A stretch of 64,000 nt of DNA. It comes from Flavobacteriales bacterium. Lineage in GTDB: Bacteria; Bacteroidota; Bacteroidia; Flavobacteriales_F; PHOS-HE28. Made by a program: the position numbers and the translations under genes. Numbering within the stretch: position 1 is the first letter of the stretch; every line of letters starts with the position of its first letter. Positions 1 to 8,349 of the stretch are shown in pieces. Where the stretch lies: assembly GCA_016716605.1 (NCBI GenBank), contig JADJWA010000001.1:2649001-2713000 (forward strand), read 5' to 3'. The notes beneath the pieces were generated by a model, which was not told the origin of the DNA, made no database searches, and was given only the letters and a program-made list of their open reading frames with translations.

Positions 1-453
1 ACCTTGGTGGGACAGAACCTCGGAGCAGAGCAACCCGATCGCGCGCAGCGCAGCGTGTGGCTCTGCGGGCACTACAATATGGTGTTCATGGTGCTGGTCA
101 CCTTGTTCTTCTGGATCGGCGCACCGTGGATCGTCTCCTTCTTCGCGCAGAGCGCGGAAGCCGATTCCACGGCGATCACGGCCCTGCGCATCGTGAGTTG
201 CGGCTACTTCTTCTACGGCTACGGCATGGTGCTCGCGCAGGCCTTCAACGGCGCCGGCGACAGCCTGACGCCCACCTGGCTCAATGCCGTTTGCTTCTGG
301 GCCATCGAGATCCCATTGGCCTACCTGCTCGCCATCACCGCAGGGTTGGGACCTGCGGGCGTTTTCGCCTCCGTGGCCATCAGTGAGAGCATCCTCGCGG
401 TGCTCAGCGGCATTCTCTTCCAGCGCGGCAGGTGGAGGTTGGCGAAAGTGTAA
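1..453 (+). CDS. MATE family multidrug/Na+ antiporter, C-terminal part
   Basis: The reading frame is open from the first base, so only the last 150 or so residues are visible and the true start lies upstream. The opening residues (VGQNLGAEQPDRA) match the conserved VGQNLGA(G/K) segment that begins the second half of MATE transporters. Several hydrophobic segments follow, as expected for the last transmembrane helices of this 12-helix inner-membrane family. MATE proteins export drugs or metabolites in exchange for Na+ or H+. The protein ends in a short basic tail (RGRWRLAKV). The substrate cannot be inferred. The next 200 bases hold no gene I can support. Confidence 0.85.
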   Translation, partial: TLVGQNLGAEQPDRAQRSVWLCGHYNMVFMVLVTLFFWIGAPWIVSFFAQSAEADSTAITALRIVSCGYFFYGYGMVLAQAFNGAGDSLTPTWLNAVCFWAIEIPLAYLLAITAGLGPAGVFASVAISESILAVLSGILFQRGRWRLAKV

Positions 454-650
454 GTGTTGCCGGTTGCGCTGGGTGCGCGGGCTGAAGGTTGGGCCATCTT
501 CCAAGTGGACGGCTGAGCCTGGCCAATCGCAAATGCCATATCCAAGTGGTGCTGATGTTCACTTCAGCCACCTGAGACGCTACCTTCGAGCATCGGAACA
601 ACCCTCAACCTTCCGGTGTTTCAACCTGAGACATCCAAACCCGGCCAAGC

Positions 651-812
651 ATGTTCCTCAAGCGCCTGTTCTACTACCTGAATCCTCTTACGCTCTTCGG
701 CAAGCCCAACCCGGACTTCAACCTGCGTTTCATGCACGGCATCAACCGGATCAGCATCCTGCTGTTCCTGTTGTGCGTAACGGTAATGGTGGTGCGCGCG
801 CTCAGCAAATAG
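651..812 (+). CDS. Small single-helix membrane protein (DUF6728-like)
   Basis: A 53-residue protein beginning MFLKRLFYYLNPLTLFGK and ending in one hydrophobic helix (about residues 34-49) followed by a short basic tail. The aromatic and basic N-terminus, the NPD motif and the single C-terminal helix fit a small conserved Bacteroidota membrane protein family that I recall as DUF6728; this assignment is from memory. The next gene starts only 7 bases after its stop, which suggests co-transcription. No function is known to me. Confidence 0.7.
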   Translation: MFLKRLFYYLNPLTLFGKPNPDFNLRFMHGINRISILLFLLCVTVMVVRALSK

Positions 813-819
813 CGCGATC

Positions 820-1059
820 ATGCAGGAGGCCGGTTTCATCCGACTGGATCGCGTAGGCCGTTTGGATGCGGTTCGTGCGGAGGGGGAGTACCTCGGATCT
901 CGGGTTCATGGAGGCCATCGCGTGCATCTGTATCGAATGGATGGCTTCTTCTGCGAAGTTTGGATGCGCTTGGGCTGGGATCAGGCGGAGTGGATCGAAG
1001 TGGCGCGCAACACCGAGGTGCTCAGCGAGTACGTGGACCTGGACCTGAAAGGGTTCTAG
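820..1059 (+). CDS. Small hypothetical protein
   Basis: A 79-residue soluble protein rich in acidic and aromatic residues, with no signal peptide or transmembrane segment. It follows the small membrane protein with a 7-base gap and ends in a 4-base convergent overlap (CTAG) with aroE on the other strand. The pattern LYRMDGFFCEVW...WIEVARN suggests a small beta-rich fold. I do not recognise the family. Tight packing between neighbours and codon use like theirs support a real gene. Confidence 0.6.
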   Translation: MQEAGFIRLDRVGRLDAVRAEGEYLGSRVHGGHRVHLYRMDGFFCEVWMRLGWDQAEWIEVARNTEVLSEYVDLDLKGF

Positions 1060-1787
1060 CCGTTCCAGATCCGCCAGCTTGCCTCCGCCTGCGCGTGCAG
1101 CATGTCAAGGCCGTTGGCGATCACAGCGCCACGCTTCCTCCCTTCTTGCAGGAAAGCCGTCACGGCCGGGTTGTACACCAGGTCGATCAGCACATGCTTC
1201 CCCCCCAGGGCCTCGTAGGGGATCGGCGGCATCGAATCAGCATCCGGATGCATGCCCAGCGGGGTGGTGTTGATGATGAGCGTGCAAACGTCCACCACGA
1301 TCGGCTCCACGAGGTCGTAGGTCATGTCGCCGCGCTCGCGGCTGCGGCTCACCACGCGGAACTTGATGCCGCGCTCCTTCAGCACGAAGGCCACGGCACG
1401 GCTCGCACCGCCGCTGCCCAGCACTAACGCGCGCGGTTTCTTGCCTTGGAGCAAAGGGTTCAGCGTTTGGCGGAATCCTTCCACGTCGGTGTTGTGGCCG
1501 ATGAGCTGGTCGCCATCGATGCGGATGGTGTTCACCGCGCCCACGGCGGCGGCCAATGGATCAACGGCATCGAGCAAGGGCATCACCGCTTGCTTGTGCG
1601 GGATCGTGACATTCAATCCGCGCAGGCCCGGCGTATCGCGGACCAAGGCGCGCAACTCGTCGGCGCTGCTCAGCTCGAAGAGGTCGTAGCGGTGATCACG
1701 CAGCCCTTCGCGCTCGAACTTCTCCGTGAAATAGCGCTGGCTGAAGGAGTGTGAGAGGGGCTTGCCGATAAGGCCATAGCGGATCAT
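1056..1787 (-). CDS. aroE: Shikimate dehydrogenase
   Basis: This cytoplasmic enzyme reduces 3-dehydroshikimate to shikimate with NADPH in chorismate and aromatic amino acid synthesis. The 243-residue protein starts with the substrate-loop motif GLIGKPLSHSFSQ (residues 5-17), has NVTIPHKQ with the catalytic lysine near residue 65, NTDVEGF near 100, and the nucleotide-binding loop GSGGASRAV near 125. It is somewhat shorter than typical bacterial AroE (about 270) but has all core motifs. Its start overlaps the stop of the upstream DUF368 gene by 4 bases, so the two are probably translated from one transcript. Confidence 0.95.
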   Translation of the reverse strand: MIRYGLIGKPLSHSFSQRYFTEKFEREGLRDHRYDLFELSSADELRALVRDTPGLRGLNVTIPHKQAVMPLLDAVDPLAAAVGAVNTIRIDGDQLIGHNTDVEGFRQTLNPLLQGKKPRALVLGSGGASRAVAFVLKERGIKFRVVSRSRERGDMTYDLVEPIVVDVCTLIINTTPLGMHPDADSMPPIPYEALGGKHVLIDLVYNPAVTAFLQEGRKRGAVIANGLDMLHAQAEASWRIWNG

Positions 1788-2752
1788 GCGCGCGGTGGGG
1801 CGAAGCGCTCAAGGAAGAGCAGCAGCGATGCGCCGACCAACGCGAGCACCACCGCGCCAAGTATGTGCGGTTCCTTCGCGGTGATGCCCAGGGCGGCATC
1901 GATCTCAGTGATAATGGCATAGTCGCCCGGCCAAACGCTGCGCGTGATGAAGGGCTCCAGGTGCTCGTCGGGCTTGCCCGGGTGCACCGTGCGCGTGCTG
2001 AGCACCCGCTTCCAAGGCCACACGATGTAGAGCGAACCGAGCAGGAATCCGGTGAGCGTGGCCACGGTGAGGTCGTGCAGGCGCGTGAACATCCAATTCA
2101 GCAGGCGCGAGAAGGCCATCAGTCCGAACACACAGCCCGCGCCGAACACGGCGATCACCGGGACATCGAATCCTTTGATCGCGGTCATGACCGGCAGGTA
2201 AGCGCCCATGAGCAGCAGGATGAAGGAGCCGCTGATGCCCGGCAGGATCATGGCGCAGATGGCGATGGCACCGGCCATGAAGTAGAAGGGAAGCGAATCA
2301 CTGGCGGTGCCAGGCTCAGCCAGGCCGATGAACAGCGCGATGGCCGTGCCCGCGAGCATGCCGAATACGGGCCACGCGGCCCAGCGCTTCACCAGCTTGC
2401 CGCAGAGCCACACGCTGGTGGCGATCAATCCGAAGAAGAATCCCCAGATGAGCACGGGATGCTCGCTGAGCGCCCAGGTGATGGGGCGCACGAGCAGCAG
2501 GATGCTGGTGCCGATGCCCGCGACGAGCGTTACCAGGAAGTCGGCGTTCGCCTGCTGCCACGCGCCTTTGAGTCCGCCTTGCCGCAAGGCCTTGAGCGTA
2601 TCCGGGCCGATGCCCTTGATCGAGCGCAGCAGTTCCTCATAGATGCCGGAGATGAAAGCAATGGTGCCGCCGGAGACCCCGGGCACCACGTCGGCAGCGC
2701 CCATCGACATCCCTTTCAGGAAGAGCTTCACCCGCTCGCGGAGGTTCATCAT
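1784..2752 (-). CDS. DUF368 family polytopic membrane protein (PopT-like)
   Basis: A 322-residue inner-membrane protein with many hydrophobic segments. The N-terminus (FLKGMSMGAADVVPGVSGGTIAFISGIYE) carries the hallmark GxADxxPGVSGGT motif of DUF368, and a second related motif (ILPGISGSFILLLMGAY) lies in the middle, as expected for the inverted-repeat architecture. DUF368 proteins of other bacteria (PopT) have been implicated in recycling undecaprenyl phosphate across the membrane for cell-wall and surface-glycan synthesis; applying that role here is inference. The gene lies between rhodanese and aroE genes in a leftward run and overlaps aroE by 4 bases. Confidence 0.9.
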   Translation of the reverse strand: MMNLRERVKLFLKGMSMGAADVVPGVSGGTIAFISGIYEELLRSIKGIGPDTLKALRQGGLKGAWQQANADFLVTLVAGIGTSILLLVRPITWALSEHPVLIWGFFFGLIATSVWLCGKLVKRWAAWPVFGMLAGTAIALFIGLAEPGTASDSLPFYFMAGAIAICAMILPGISGSFILLLMGAYLPVMTAIKGFDVPVIAVFGAGCVFGLMAFSRLLNWMFTRLHDLTVATLTGFLLGSLYIVWPWKRVLSTRTVHPGKPDEHLEPFITRSVWPGDYAIITEIDAALGITAKEPHILGAVVLALVGASLLLFLERFAPPRA

Positions 2753-2753
2753 G

Positions 2754-3068
2754 TCAATCGCAGTTCAGCGGTTCCACCTCGGCGCTCCAGGCCTGTATGC
2801 CGCCCTTGAGGCTCATCAGTCCGCTGAAGCTGTAACGCGATTCAAGGGCCTGGATCACCGCGGCCGACCGATTGCCGCTCTTGCAATGCAGGATCACGGG
2901 CACATCGCGCCGGATCTCGGTCAGCCGCTCGATGATCTCACCCATCGGGATCAGCGTGCCGCCGATGCTGCAAGCTTCGGCCTCATAGGGTTCGCGCACA
3001 TCAATGAGCTGGTGCGGCGCCCCGCTCGCGCGCATCCGCTTCAGTTCCGAACAATCGATCTCTATCAT
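2754..3068 (-). CDS. Single-domain rhodanese-like protein
   Basis: A 104-residue protein consisting only of a rhodanese domain. It has the LIDVREPYE motif (residues 21-29) and the active-site loop HCKSGNRS with Cys62, which would carry persulfide in sulfur transfer. I chose the internal ATG at 3068 because the family starts there; the open frame upstream codes for low-complexity sequence with no homology. A TATCCTTG box lies about 20 bases upstream of this start (3089-3096, minus strand). The stop is one base from the DUF368 start, so they may form an operon. The sulfur acceptor is unknown. Confidence 0.9.
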   Translation of the reverse strand: MIEIDCSELKRMRASGAPHQLIDVREPYEAEACSIGGTLIPMGEIIERLTEIRRDVPVILHCKSGNRSAAVIQALESRYSFSGLMSLKGGIQAWSAEVEPLNCD

Positions 3069-3126
3069 GCCGTGCTTCTTCGCCAGCGCAAGGATAGTGT
3101 CCAACGGCCCTCCCGCTGGTTGCGCG

Positions 3127-4629
3127 CTAGCCCTTGCGTTTGAAATCGAGCTTGTGGAAATGGAAATCGGGGCTGTGCAATTCGATCCGGAAGCCGGTGA
3201 CCTTGTGGTCGGCATCGAAGCTGAAGGTGATGTAGCCGGGCTCGAGGAAGGGGTCCTGGTGCTGCCATTGGAAGGTGTCGAAGTGCCAATGCGAGAGCCC
3301 GCCGGTGAAGAGCTCGGGCGCTGGCTTCAGTGATAACGAAAGCTTGCCGTCCTTGTCGGTGATCACCGCATCACCGTAGATCTTGTCGGTGTACGTGCCG
3401 GCATAGGCGGCGGCGGCCAGCGAGGGCTTGGTCTTCGGCGCGCGCGCTGAAAGGCGATCGGCTACGCGCTTGGCTTCACGCTCCTGGCGCTTGGCGAGGC
3501 GCGGCAGCATGTCGGCCACGGGATCAGCCTTGCCATCGCCCAGGTAGAGGTCGAGGATCTCGGCGGTGATGGCGAACACGCTGTACGACTCGCCGTTGCC
3601 GAGGCAGATCACGGCGAGGTCCTTGTCGGGCGCCACCGCATGGTTGAGGATGAAGCCCGGCATGCCGCCGCTGTGCGTGATCACCGTTTCGTTGTGATCG
3701 GTCTCGAGGAACCAGCCAAGCGCAGCGCCATCGCGGCGTCCGCCCATGGGCAGGTGCATGGCCGTGATGCGGTTGTAGCTGGCCGGACTGAGGAATGCCT
3801 TTCCATTCGCCTTGCCTTCATCGGCCCACATCGCATCCCACTTCGCAAGGTCATTCACCGTGCTGAGCACCCCGCAGGCGCCATCGGCTCCGCGCAGCGC
3901 TTGGTAGGGCATGCTCTTCTGCGGCGATTTCGGATCCTGTCCCTTGCGCACATGGGGCAAGGCCACATCGCTCATGCCGGCCAGGTCGGCGGTCTCCACG
4001 CGACTGCGCTCCATGCCCAGCGGCTTGAAGATGCGCGTGGTGATGAACTGGTCCCAGCTCATGGCGCTCACCTGCTCCACCACGCGCGCCGCTGCGATGT
4101 ACATGAGGTTGCTGTAACCGAACTGCGTGCGGAAGGGATAGGTGAAGGGCTCACTCGAATGACGGGCGAGGATCTCATCGGGCGTGTAGGCCGTGCCGTA
4201 CCAGAGCAGGTCGCCATCGAAGGTGCCCCAGCCGGCACGGTGGCAGAGCAGGTCGGCGATGGTCATCTGCTCCGTGATGAAGGGGTCAGGCGTCTTGAAG
4301 GCGGGCAGGTGCTTGCGCACGGGATCATCGAAGCTCAGCTTGCCTTCGTCGGCGAGCAGTCCGATGGCGCACGCGGTGAAGGCCTTGCTGATGCTGGCGC
4401 AGTAGAACACGCTGTTCGGTGTGACGGGCTCTGGCTTGTCGATGTCGAGCTTGCCGTAGCCCTGGGCGAACACCAGTTGCCCATCCTTCACGATGCCGAC
4501 GGCGAGGCCGGGCTGATCGAAGCTGATGAGGGCATCGGCGATGTAGGCATCGAGGGCCTTGAGGTCAGGTTGCTGGGCATGCAGCAGCAGCGGCAGCACG
4601 AGGAAGGAGAGAAGGGCGTGGCGGATCAT
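3127..4629 (-). CDS. Secreted serine hydrolase of the beta-lactamase/penicillin-binding-protein family
   Basis: A 500-residue protein with a signal peptide (MIRHALLSFLVLPLLLHAQ). It has the SxxK catalytic motif (S79-I-S-K82), the YSN tyrosine motif further on (FGYSNLMY), and an HSGG-type third motif (VITHSGGMPGF). This is the serine beta-lactamase-like/esterase EstB class of acyl enzymes; whether it acts on peptidoglycan peptides, beta-lactams or esters cannot be read from sequence. The region after about residue 360 is a lipocalin-like beta domain often found in this family. I use the ATG at 4629 because the signal peptide begins there; the long upstream extension of the frame overlaps the next gene. 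Confidence 0.88.
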   Translation of the reverse strand: MIRHALLSFLVLPLLLHAQQPDLKALDAYIADALISFDQPGLAVGIVKDGQLVFAQGYGKLDIDKPEPVTPNSVFYCASISKAFTACAIGLLADEGKLSFDDPVRKHLPAFKTPDPFITEQMTIADLLCHRAGWGTFDGDLLWYGTAYTPDEILARHSSEPFTYPFRTQFGYSNLMYIAAARVVEQVSAMSWDQFITTRIFKPLGMERSRVETADLAGMSDVALPHVRKGQDPKSPQKSMPYQALRGADGACGVLSTVNDLAKWDAMWADEGKANGKAFLSPASYNRITAMHLPMGGRRDGAALGWFLETDHNETVITHSGGMPGFILNHAVAPDKDLAVICLGNGESYSVFAITAEILDLYLGDGKADPVADMLPRLAKRQEREAKRVADRLSARAPKTKPSLAAAAYAGTYTDKIYGDAVITDKDGKLSLSLKPAPELFTGGLSHWHFDTFQWQHQDPFLEPGYITFSFDADHKVTGFRIELHSPDFHFHKLDFKRKG

Positions 4630-4703
4630 GGGGCAAGTGTAGCCATCGCGCTTCAGCCCAGCACAGCCGGACGTGCTGCCCGGTTCGCTCTGCTCTATTG
4701 CGG

Positions 4704-5564
4704 TCAGGGCAGGATGAAGCGGCGCACCTCTTGGCGGGTGGGCGTGCTGAGGCGCACCAGGAGCAAATGCCCGTGCAGCGCACTGAGGCCAACGTGCCAA
4801 GACGCGCGTGGTGAAGCGGCCGTGCTTTCTGCGATGAGCGCGCCGCTGGCCGAGAGCAGCTGGAAGGTGATTGGTTCCGATGCGAGGTTGGGGTCGAAGG
4901 CGAGCAGGCCCTGCCCATCTGGCGAAGGCATCACGATGAAGGATGGGCTTGCCGCACTGTTCTCCAGCACGGATATATCGATGTCGCAAGCCAGCGGGTC
5001 GATCAGGTTGGCTGTGCCTGGTGTGCTGCACATGCGCTGGAAGTCGGCATCGTTATCGCCGGTGTCCGTACCATCGGGGAGGCGCCCGATGCTGATGCCG
5101 TTCGTGAGGTTGCTGTCCTCCTGTGAGGTGCCGGTGCCTTCGGTATAACCCGGCACGCTGCCGCCGTAGCTGAGCGCATCGAGCACCATCGGCTCGGGCT
5201 GGGTGATCACCAAGGCGATGGCATCCGGCGATCCGTTCTGTATCAGGTTCGTGGCGGGTGTCACCACCGCATCGCAATTCGGCGTGCCAGCATTGGCGCA
5301 GATCACGAAGAACTCGCCCGCCGGAAGCGCAGGCCAGCTCACATTCTCCAGCGTGGCATATACCGCGCTGCCGCCCGCATTGCCGTTCACCAGCACCACT
5401 TGCAGGTATTGCATGGGGAATGCGGATGATCCCGTATTGAGGATCTCGATGTACTCGGCATTGTCGGTGCCCGGCTGGTCATAATCCACTTCGTTGATCA
5501 CCACTTGGGCGCTTGCCGTGCCGACCATCAGTGGCATCAGGATCGGGGCGAGTTGTTTGATCAT
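4704..5564 (-). CDS. Secreted lamin-tail-domain protein with a T9SS-like C-terminus
   Basis: A 286-residue protein with a signal peptide (cleavage probably after SAQ, residue 20) followed by a lamin-tail domain (INEVDYDQPGTDNAEYIEILN..., residues 23-150), an Ig-like fold often found in extracellular bacterial proteins. The C-terminal 75 residues have the SPDGQGLLAFDP...SGALIAES...LVRLSTPTRQEVRRFILP pattern, a degenerate type A T9SS sorting domain. The conserved acidic and glycine residues suggest Ca2+ or ligand binding on the surface. There is no catalytic motif. It lies 75 bases upstream of the serine hydrolase on the same strand. Confidence 0.85.
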   Translation of the reverse strand: MIKQLAPILMPLMVGTASAQVVINEVDYDQPGTDNAEYIEILNTGSSAFPMQYLQVVLVNGNAGGSAVYATLENVSWPALPAGEFFVICANAGTPNCDAVVTPATNLIQNGSPDAIALVITQPEPMVLDALSYGGSVPGYTEGTGTSQEDSNLTNGISIGRLPDGTDTGDNDADFQRMCSTPGTANLIDPLACDIDISVLENSAASPSFIVMPSPDGQGLLAFDPNLASEPITFQLLSASGALIAESTAASPRASWHVGLSALHGHLLLVRLSTPTRQEVRRFILP

Positions 5565-5573
5565 GATCGTATT

Positions 5574-5978
5574 CTAATTCGAAGCGTGGCGGCTGGTCTT
5601 CTTCGCTGGTGCCTTCACCGTTTTCTTCATCGGCTTCTTGGCGCTCTTGCTGGGCAAGGTGGCGATGTGTGCGAGGCTGAGCTTCACCCAGCGGCCTAGC
5701 GACCGCTTGTCGCCAACGGCATCGGCGTCCACGAACACGAAGCCCTTCATGTTCTTATGTCCGAAGGTCATGGGCTTGGCGCCCGGCCATTGGAGCACCT
5801 CATCGTGCCGCTCCGGGTTGAATCGCGCCATGAAATCGCCCTTGTTGGTGATGCCCACGCTCATGTGTCCCTTCACCATGAAGGCCACGCCGCCGAACAT
5901 CTTCTTGTGCTCGGGCCTGGCGCCTTCGGAAACCAGGGCATCGTGGATCTGCTGCTCGAAGAGGGGATCGTGGGGCAT
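5574..5978 (-). CDS. TfoX N-terminal-domain protein
   Basis: A 134-residue protein whose first 100 residues match the TfoX/Sxy N-terminal domain (KKMFGGVAFMVKGHMSVGI..., and RFNPERHDEVL). The tail is a lysine/alanine-rich low-complexity stretch (KKPMKKTVKAPAKK) that may bind nucleic acid. TfoX regulates competence in gamma-proteobacteria, but the isolated domain in Bacteroidota has no assigned role. I prefer the ATG at 5978 over an in-frame TTG at 6005 because the domain starts with MPHDPLFEQQ. It ends 10 bases before the lamin-tail gene start. Confidence 0.85.
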   Translation of the reverse strand: MPHDPLFEQQIHDALVSEGARPEHKKMFGGVAFMVKGHMSVGITNKGDFMARFNPERHDEVLQWPGAKPMTFGHKNMKGFVFVDADAVGDKRSLGRWVKLSLAHIATLPSKSAKKPMKKTVKAPAKKTSRHASN

Positions 5979-6162
5979 GGTTGGTCTAGAGGATGTATAG
6001 TCCAAAGGTGCATCAGGGAGTCATTTTTCCAAATGGATGGTGAGGGGGGCGCACCGCAGCAAAGCGTTCAAGGCCGGTGGCGTTGGCCGTTTGGAGGTCA
6101 TGCGCGCCGTGTCCTACAAGTTCTTCGGCACGGTGAAGTTCCTGTACCTCGCCGACCTAGGA

Positions 6163-8211
6163 TCAATACCCCGCCAACCTCTCCACCGCTTCCTTTAATC
6201 TCCCCTTCGGTAGGAAACCGTTCTCTAGAGGGATTGCGAAAGGCACGGGCGTATCCCATGATGCCACGCGCACGATCGGTGCATCCAGATGCTCGAATGC
6301 ATGCTCCGCGATGATGGCCGCCAATTCGCCGCCGAAGCCGGCGGTCAGCGTGTCCTCATGCAGCAGCAGCGCCTTGCCGGTCTTCTTCACGCTGGTGAGG
6401 ATCGTCTCCGCATCGAGCGGAACCAGCGTGCGCAGATCGATGATCTCCAGCTTCACTCCGTTCGCTGTGATCATCTCATCCGCAAGCTCTGTTGCCCAAT
6501 GCACCCCCATGCCGTAGGTGATGATCGTGAGCGCTGAGCCCTCGCGCACCAAGCGCGCCTTACCGAAGGGAATGCTGTAGGGCTGCTCGGGCACCACACC
6601 GCTGATGCTGCGGTACATGGCCTTGTGCTCGAAGAACATCACGGGGTTCGGGTCGTCGAATGCGGTCATGAGCAGGCCCTTCGCGTCGTAGGGGTTGCTC
6701 GGGTACACCACTTTCAGACCCGGTGTCTTCACGAACCACATCTCGTTGCTCTGGCTGTGGAAGGGCCCTGCGCCCACGCCCGCTCCTGTCGGCATGCGAA
6801 CCACCACATCGGCGTTCTGCCCCCAGCGGTAGTGGATCTTCGCGAAGTTGTTGCAGATCTGCGTGATGCCCTCGCTGACGAAATCGGCGAACTGCATCTC
6901 CATCATGGCCTTCATGCCCTTGATGCTGAGGCCCAGCGATGCTCCGAGGATGGCGCTCTCGCAAAGGGGCGTGTTGCGCACACGGTCCTTGCCGAAGCGC
7001 TCCACGAATCCTTCGGTGATCTTGAACGCGCCGCCGTATTCCGCGATGTCCTGGCCCATGAGCACCAGGTTGGAATGCCTTTGCATGCTCTGCGCGAGCC
7101 CCTCGCTTATCGCGTCGATCATCCTTATCTCACGAGCCTCGAGCTTCGAGCCTTGAGTTTCTAGCTCGTGGTTCGTGGCTAGCGGCTCGAGGCCCTTGGC
7201 CATTGGAGCATAAACGTCACCAACCTCAACGGCTTCTATGGGGATGGGCTCCGGTTCCTCGAATGCGTGCTTCAGATCGGCCTCGATGCCATCCTTCAGT
7301 CGCGTGCGGATCTCGTCGCGCTTTGCGATGGACAAGATGCCCTGCTTCAGAAGCCAGGCTTCGTAGTTCATCACGGGGTCCTTCTTGCCCCAAACCTCGA
7401 AGAGCTCCTTCGGGACGTACTTGGTGCCGCTCGCCTCTTCGTGGCCACGCATCCGGAAGGTCATGCACTCCACCAGGATCGGACGCGGGTTCTCGCGCAC
7501 GCTGTCGGCCAGCTTCACGAGGTTGTCGTACACCTCCAGGATGTTGTTGCCGGCGATCTGCACGCCTTCGATGCCATAACCGATGGCCTTGTCCACAAAG
7601 CTCTTCATGCGGAACTGCTCGCTGCTGGGCGTGCTGAGTCCGTAGCCGTTGTTCTCGATGATGAAGAGCACCGGCAGGTCCCACACCGCCGCCACGTTCA
7701 CGCTCTCGTGGAAGTCGCCCTCGCTGGTGGCGCCATCGCCGGTGAAGACGATGGTGCAGCGGTTCTCCTTCTTCAGCTTGTGCGCCAGCGCGATGCCATC
7801 GGCGATGCCCATCTGCGGGCCGAGGTGGCTGATCATGCCAACGACCTTGTGCTCCTGGCTACCGAAGTGGAAGCTGCGCTCGCGGCCCTTGCTGTAGCCA
7901 GTGGCCTTGCCCTGCCATTGCGCGAAGAGCTTCGCGAAGGGCATGCCGCGGGTGGTGAAGACACCGAGGTTGCGGTGCATGGGCAGGATGTACTCATCCT
8001 CTTGCAGCACCATGGCCGCGCCCACGCTGATGGCCTCCTGCCCGATGCCGCTGAACCATTTGCTGATCTTGCCTTGCCGCAGCAGGCTGAGCATCTTCTC
8101 CTCGATGATGCGCGGGAAGACGAGCTTCTCGTAGGTGCCGATCAGGAATGCGTCGGTGCAGTTGCCGCGCTCGAAATGGAGCTGGCGGTCCTCGGTGGTG
8201 CGTGGTGACAT
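6163..8211 (-). CDS. Fused alpha/beta E1 component of a branched-chain 2-oxoacid or pyruvate-type dehydrogenase complex
   Basis: A 682-residue fusion of the two E1 subunits that decarboxylate a 2-oxo acid using thiamine diphosphate and pass the acyl group to the lipoyl E2. The alpha half (about 1-330) has the TPP-binding GDGATSEGDFHE...ENNGYG motif and a phosphorylation-loop-like RMRGHEEAS. The beta half (about 365-682) has MGQDIAEYGGAF, the LCESAILGASLG motif and GAGPFHSQS. Such fusions are common in Bacteroidota. The linker (about residues 337-362) is encoded by an iterated CTCGAG-rich stretch (see repeat). A TACCTTCG box lies upstream at 8248-8255 (minus strand). Which oxo acid is used cannot be decided. 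Confidence 0.93.
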   Translation of the reverse strand: MSPRTTEDRQLHFERGNCTDAFLIGTYEKLVFPRIIEEKMLSLLRQGKISKWFSGIGQEAISVGAAMVLQEDEYILPMHRNLGVFTTRGMPFAKLFAQWQGKATGYSKGRERSFHFGSQEHKVVGMISHLGPQMGIADGIALAHKLKKENRCTIVFTGDGATSEGDFHESVNVAAVWDLPVLFIIENNGYGLSTPSSEQFRMKSFVDKAIGYGIEGVQIAGNNILEVYDNLVKLADSVRENPRPILVECMTFRMRGHEEASGTKYVPKELFEVWGKKDPVMNYEAWLLKQGILSIAKRDEIRTRLKDGIEADLKHAFEEPEPIPIEAVEVGDVYAPMAKGLEPLATNHELETQGSKLEAREIRMIDAISEGLAQSMQRHSNLVLMGQDIAEYGGAFKITEGFVERFGKDRVRNTPLCESAILGASLGLSIKGMKAMMEMQFADFVSEGITQICNNFAKIHYRWGQNADVVVRMPTGAGVGAGPFHSQSNEMWFVKTPGLKVVYPSNPYDAKGLLMTAFDDPNPVMFFEHKAMYRSISGVVPEQPYSIPFGKARLVREGSALTIITYGMGVHWATELADEMITANGVKLEIIDLRTLVPLDAETILTSVKKTGKALLLHEDTLTAGFGGELAAIIAEHAFEHLDAPIVRVASWDTPVPFAIPLENGFLPKGRLKEAVERLAGY
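7128..7200. repeat. CTCGAG/CTAGC-rich imperfect repeat inside the E1 fusion linker
   Basis: The plus strand shows closely spaced variants of CGAGCCTCGAGC, CTTCGAGC, CTAGCTCGTGG and CTAGCGGCTCGAGG. Read on the coding strand it specifies a charged linker (LATNHELETQGSKLEARE) between the alpha and beta domains. Iterations of this kind occur between genes in many Bacteroidota genomes; here it lies in frame. Confidence 0.6.
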
Positions 8212-8349
8212 GCGCTCGGGTGCGGCCGTGCCAATGGCGGGCGGGGGCGAAGGTATTTTCAGGTTGAGGGTTGATGCGGTTGCGGGATGCAGGTTGCCAA
8301 CAGCGCTGCTCGGCTCCTGGTGCGCATGGCGCCGGTACATTCGGCGGCC

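Noticed and set aside
6006..6162. A possible short gene between the TfoX-like gene and the E1 fusion
   Set aside because: Short frames such as one starting MRAVSYKFFGTVKF run into the E1 gene's antisense and show no homology I recognise.
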